This document shows, piece after piece, positions 6,412-7,208 of a stretch of DNA of 7,208 nt. The translations under genes were made by a program, and so were the position numbers. Where the stretch lies: NCBI GenBank assembly GCA_913048145.1, contig CAJWVP010000150.1, forward strand, positions 1 to 7,208, given 5' to 3'. Each line of letters opens with the position of its first letter. The stretch's first letter is position 1. Under the pieces are notes generated by a model. It saw only the letters and a program-made list of their open reading frames with translations. It ran no database searches and was not told where the DNA came from. Source of the stretch: an uncultured Rhodospirillaceae bacterium. GTDB taxonomy: Bacteria > Pseudomonadota > Alphaproteobacteria > Rhodospirillales > Casp-alpha2.

Positions 6412-7011
6412 TTGAGGCTTTCACGTTTTCTTGGCCTTGCGGCCACCATGATCATGTTGATTGGCTGTGAGTCGCTAGGAAATAGCGCTGGAAACACTTA
6501 TGAACGGGTGGCTAGCCTATGGGATAAACCTACCGTTCTGCCATGCCCAGATTATCGTATTCTCGCAGACGCGTCGCGAATTGTATATTTTCGACAAGGA
6601 ACGGGTCGGGACCTTGTGGACGTCAACATCGACGGCCGCATCGGAGACCTGACGATGGAATGCCTGACGGATGTGAACAAAGATACCAATTCGGGAAACA
6701 TGGAAGTCGCCATCACCGTTAGTTTCGGTGCCAAGCGCGGCCCCGCCAATATCAATAAACAGGCGGTGTTGCCCTATTTCATATCCGTAACCGATCACAA
6801 GCGGAATGTTCTTTACCGCGAAGAGTTCAAGGTTTCCGTTCGATTTCCGGGGAATCAATCAGCGATCCAGTTTTTTGGCGAAACCGTGAAACTGGAGTTG
6901 CCATTGACTCCCAAGGTATCGAGCCAGAACTATTTGATCTACACGGGTTTTCAGTTGAACCGCGAACAACTGCTGTACAATCAACGAGTCAAAGAGCGTC
7001 GGCGTCGCTAA
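6412..7011 (+). CDS. conserved alphaproteobacterial lipoprotein of unknown function
   Basis: This 199-residue protein starts with a lipoprotein signal: basic n-region MRLSR, hydrophobic core FLGLAATMIM, lipobox LIGC with the lipidated Cys at residue 19. E20 at the +2 position is not the inner-membrane retention Asp, so outer-membrane sorting is likely if the E. coli Lol rule holds. C45 (LPCPDY) and C84 (TMECLTD) could form a periplasmic disulfide. The core, with RIVYFRQGTGRDLVDV, AKRGP, LPYFISVTD and a C-terminal YTGFQLNREQLLYNQR, recalls uncharacterised alphaproteobacterial lipoproteins, but I know no function for them. The tail is very basic (KERRRR). The start is TTG: no ATG lies in frame upstream before the stop at 6334, and TTG gives a perfect signal peptide, with AAGG at 6400-6403 as a weak ribosome site. 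The gene looks more A+T-rich than thrB or the oxidoreductase genes. It stands alone, with a likely terminator behind it. Confidence 0.85.
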   Translation: MRLSRFLGLAATMIMLIGCESLGNSAGNTYERVASLWDKPTVLPCPDYRILADASRIVYFRQGTGRDLVDVNIDGRIGDLTMECLTDVNKDTNSGNMEVAITVSFGAKRGPANINKQAVLPYFISVTDHKRNVLYREEFKVSVRFPGNQSAIQFFGETVKLELPLTPKVSSQNYLIYTGFQLNREQLLYNQRVKERRRR

Positions 7012-7029
7012 TCTTCAACATAGTGTAAG

Positions 7030-7053
7030 CCTATCTGGGACATAGGATTTTTT
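7030..7053 (+). terminator. weak intrinsic terminator after the lipoprotein gene
   Basis: CCTAT (7030-7034) and ATAGG (7042-7046) form a five-base-pair stem with a seven-base loop, followed by A and six T (7048-7053). It begins 19 bases after the lipoprotein stop. The stem is short and mostly A-T, so efficiency may be low, but position and T-tract fit. Confidence 0.5.
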
Positions 7054-7068
7054 ATATCCAACTCCCGG

Positions 7069-7097
7069 TTGACCCCATTTTTCACCCATGGGATAGT
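7069..7097 (+). promoter_or_regulatory. sigma70-like promoter driving the glycine riboswitch transcript
   Basis: TTGACC at 7069-7074 matches five of six -35 positions, and GATAGT at 7092-7097 matches four of six -10 positions, with an ideal 17-base spacer. Transcription would start near 7104, about 25 bases before the aptamer. Its place between a terminator and a riboswitch supports it. Confidence 0.6.
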
Positions 7098-7129
7098 TTC
7101 CTAGTTTATCGTGAAATCAATTTAACGCT

Positions 7130-7208
7130 GCGGGAGAGTTCGGCGGTCCCACGACACGCCGGCGCCGAAGGAGCAACCGCCCCGGAAACTCTCAGGCATC
7201 CGGACCGC
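7130..7208 (+). promoter_or_regulatory. glycine riboswitch, first aptamer complete, second cut by the window end
   Basis: This RNA element binds glycine and controls the downstream gene, usually the glycine cleavage operon (gcvT) or a glycine transporter or catabolic gene. Visible signatures: P1 from GAGAGTT (7134-7140) with AACTCTC (7187-7193); a second hairpin CGGCG (7141-7145) with CGCCG (7157-7161); the conserved core GCCGAAGGAGCAA (7164-7176), one base from the usual GCCGAAGGGGCAA; and the closing GGAAACTCTCAGGCA (7184-7198). The bases after it, TCCGGACCGC, look like the linker and start of a second aptamer (consensus AAAGGACAGAG), so a tandem arrangement is likely but unproven. The regulated gene and the expression platform lie beyond 7208. 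The core match is strong enough that another RNA class is unlikely. Confidence 0.93.

Overview
The window looks like chromosomal DNA of an alphaproteobacterium, probably Rhodospirillales-like. The evidence is a fairly GC-rich sequence, an aminoglycoside-phosphotransferase-type homoserine kinase (ThrB) coupled to ribonuclease HI, a lipoprotein of a kind I associate with Alphaproteobacteria, and a glycine riboswitch at the right edge. The taxonomic call is inference from gene content.

Left part (1-4554, + strand): an operon with three visible genes. First is the 3' end of a hot-dog-fold thioesterase. Four bases later comes a 916-residue molybdopterin oxidoreductase of the DMSO reductase superfamily. 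This overlaps (ATGA) a 527-residue protein that joins a 16-cysteine ferredoxin domain to an eight-helix quinone-reactive membrane anchor. The set best resembles, from memory, phenylacetyl-CoA:acceptor oxidoreductase (PadBCD), with the PadC- and PadD-like parts fused. No twin-arginine signal is present, so the catalytic subunit should stay in the cytoplasm, which suits a CoA-thioester substrate and a thioesterase neighbour. Electrons would pass from the Mo site through the FeS clusters to membrane quinone. The exact substrate cannot be decided from sequence.

Middle (4551-5962, - strand): thrB and rnhA, coupled by an ATGA overlap. They converge on the oxidoreductase operon, and the two stop codons share a CTAG. 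The ispH gene that often precedes thrB in Alphaproteobacteria is absent.

Right part (5963-7208): a 449-base gap holds an inverted repeat in the thrB leader, several small hairpins, an unassigned short open frame and a possible operator/-10 region. Then come a 199-residue lipoprotein with a TTG start, a weak terminator, a good sigma70-like promoter, and the first aptamer of a glycine riboswitch. The gene it controls lies outside the window.

The most notable points are the fused electron-transfer/anchor subunit, the missing third cysteine of the N-terminal cluster motif in the molybdo-subunit, and the structured thrB leader. I saw no CRISPR array, tRNA, rRNA or insertion sequence.
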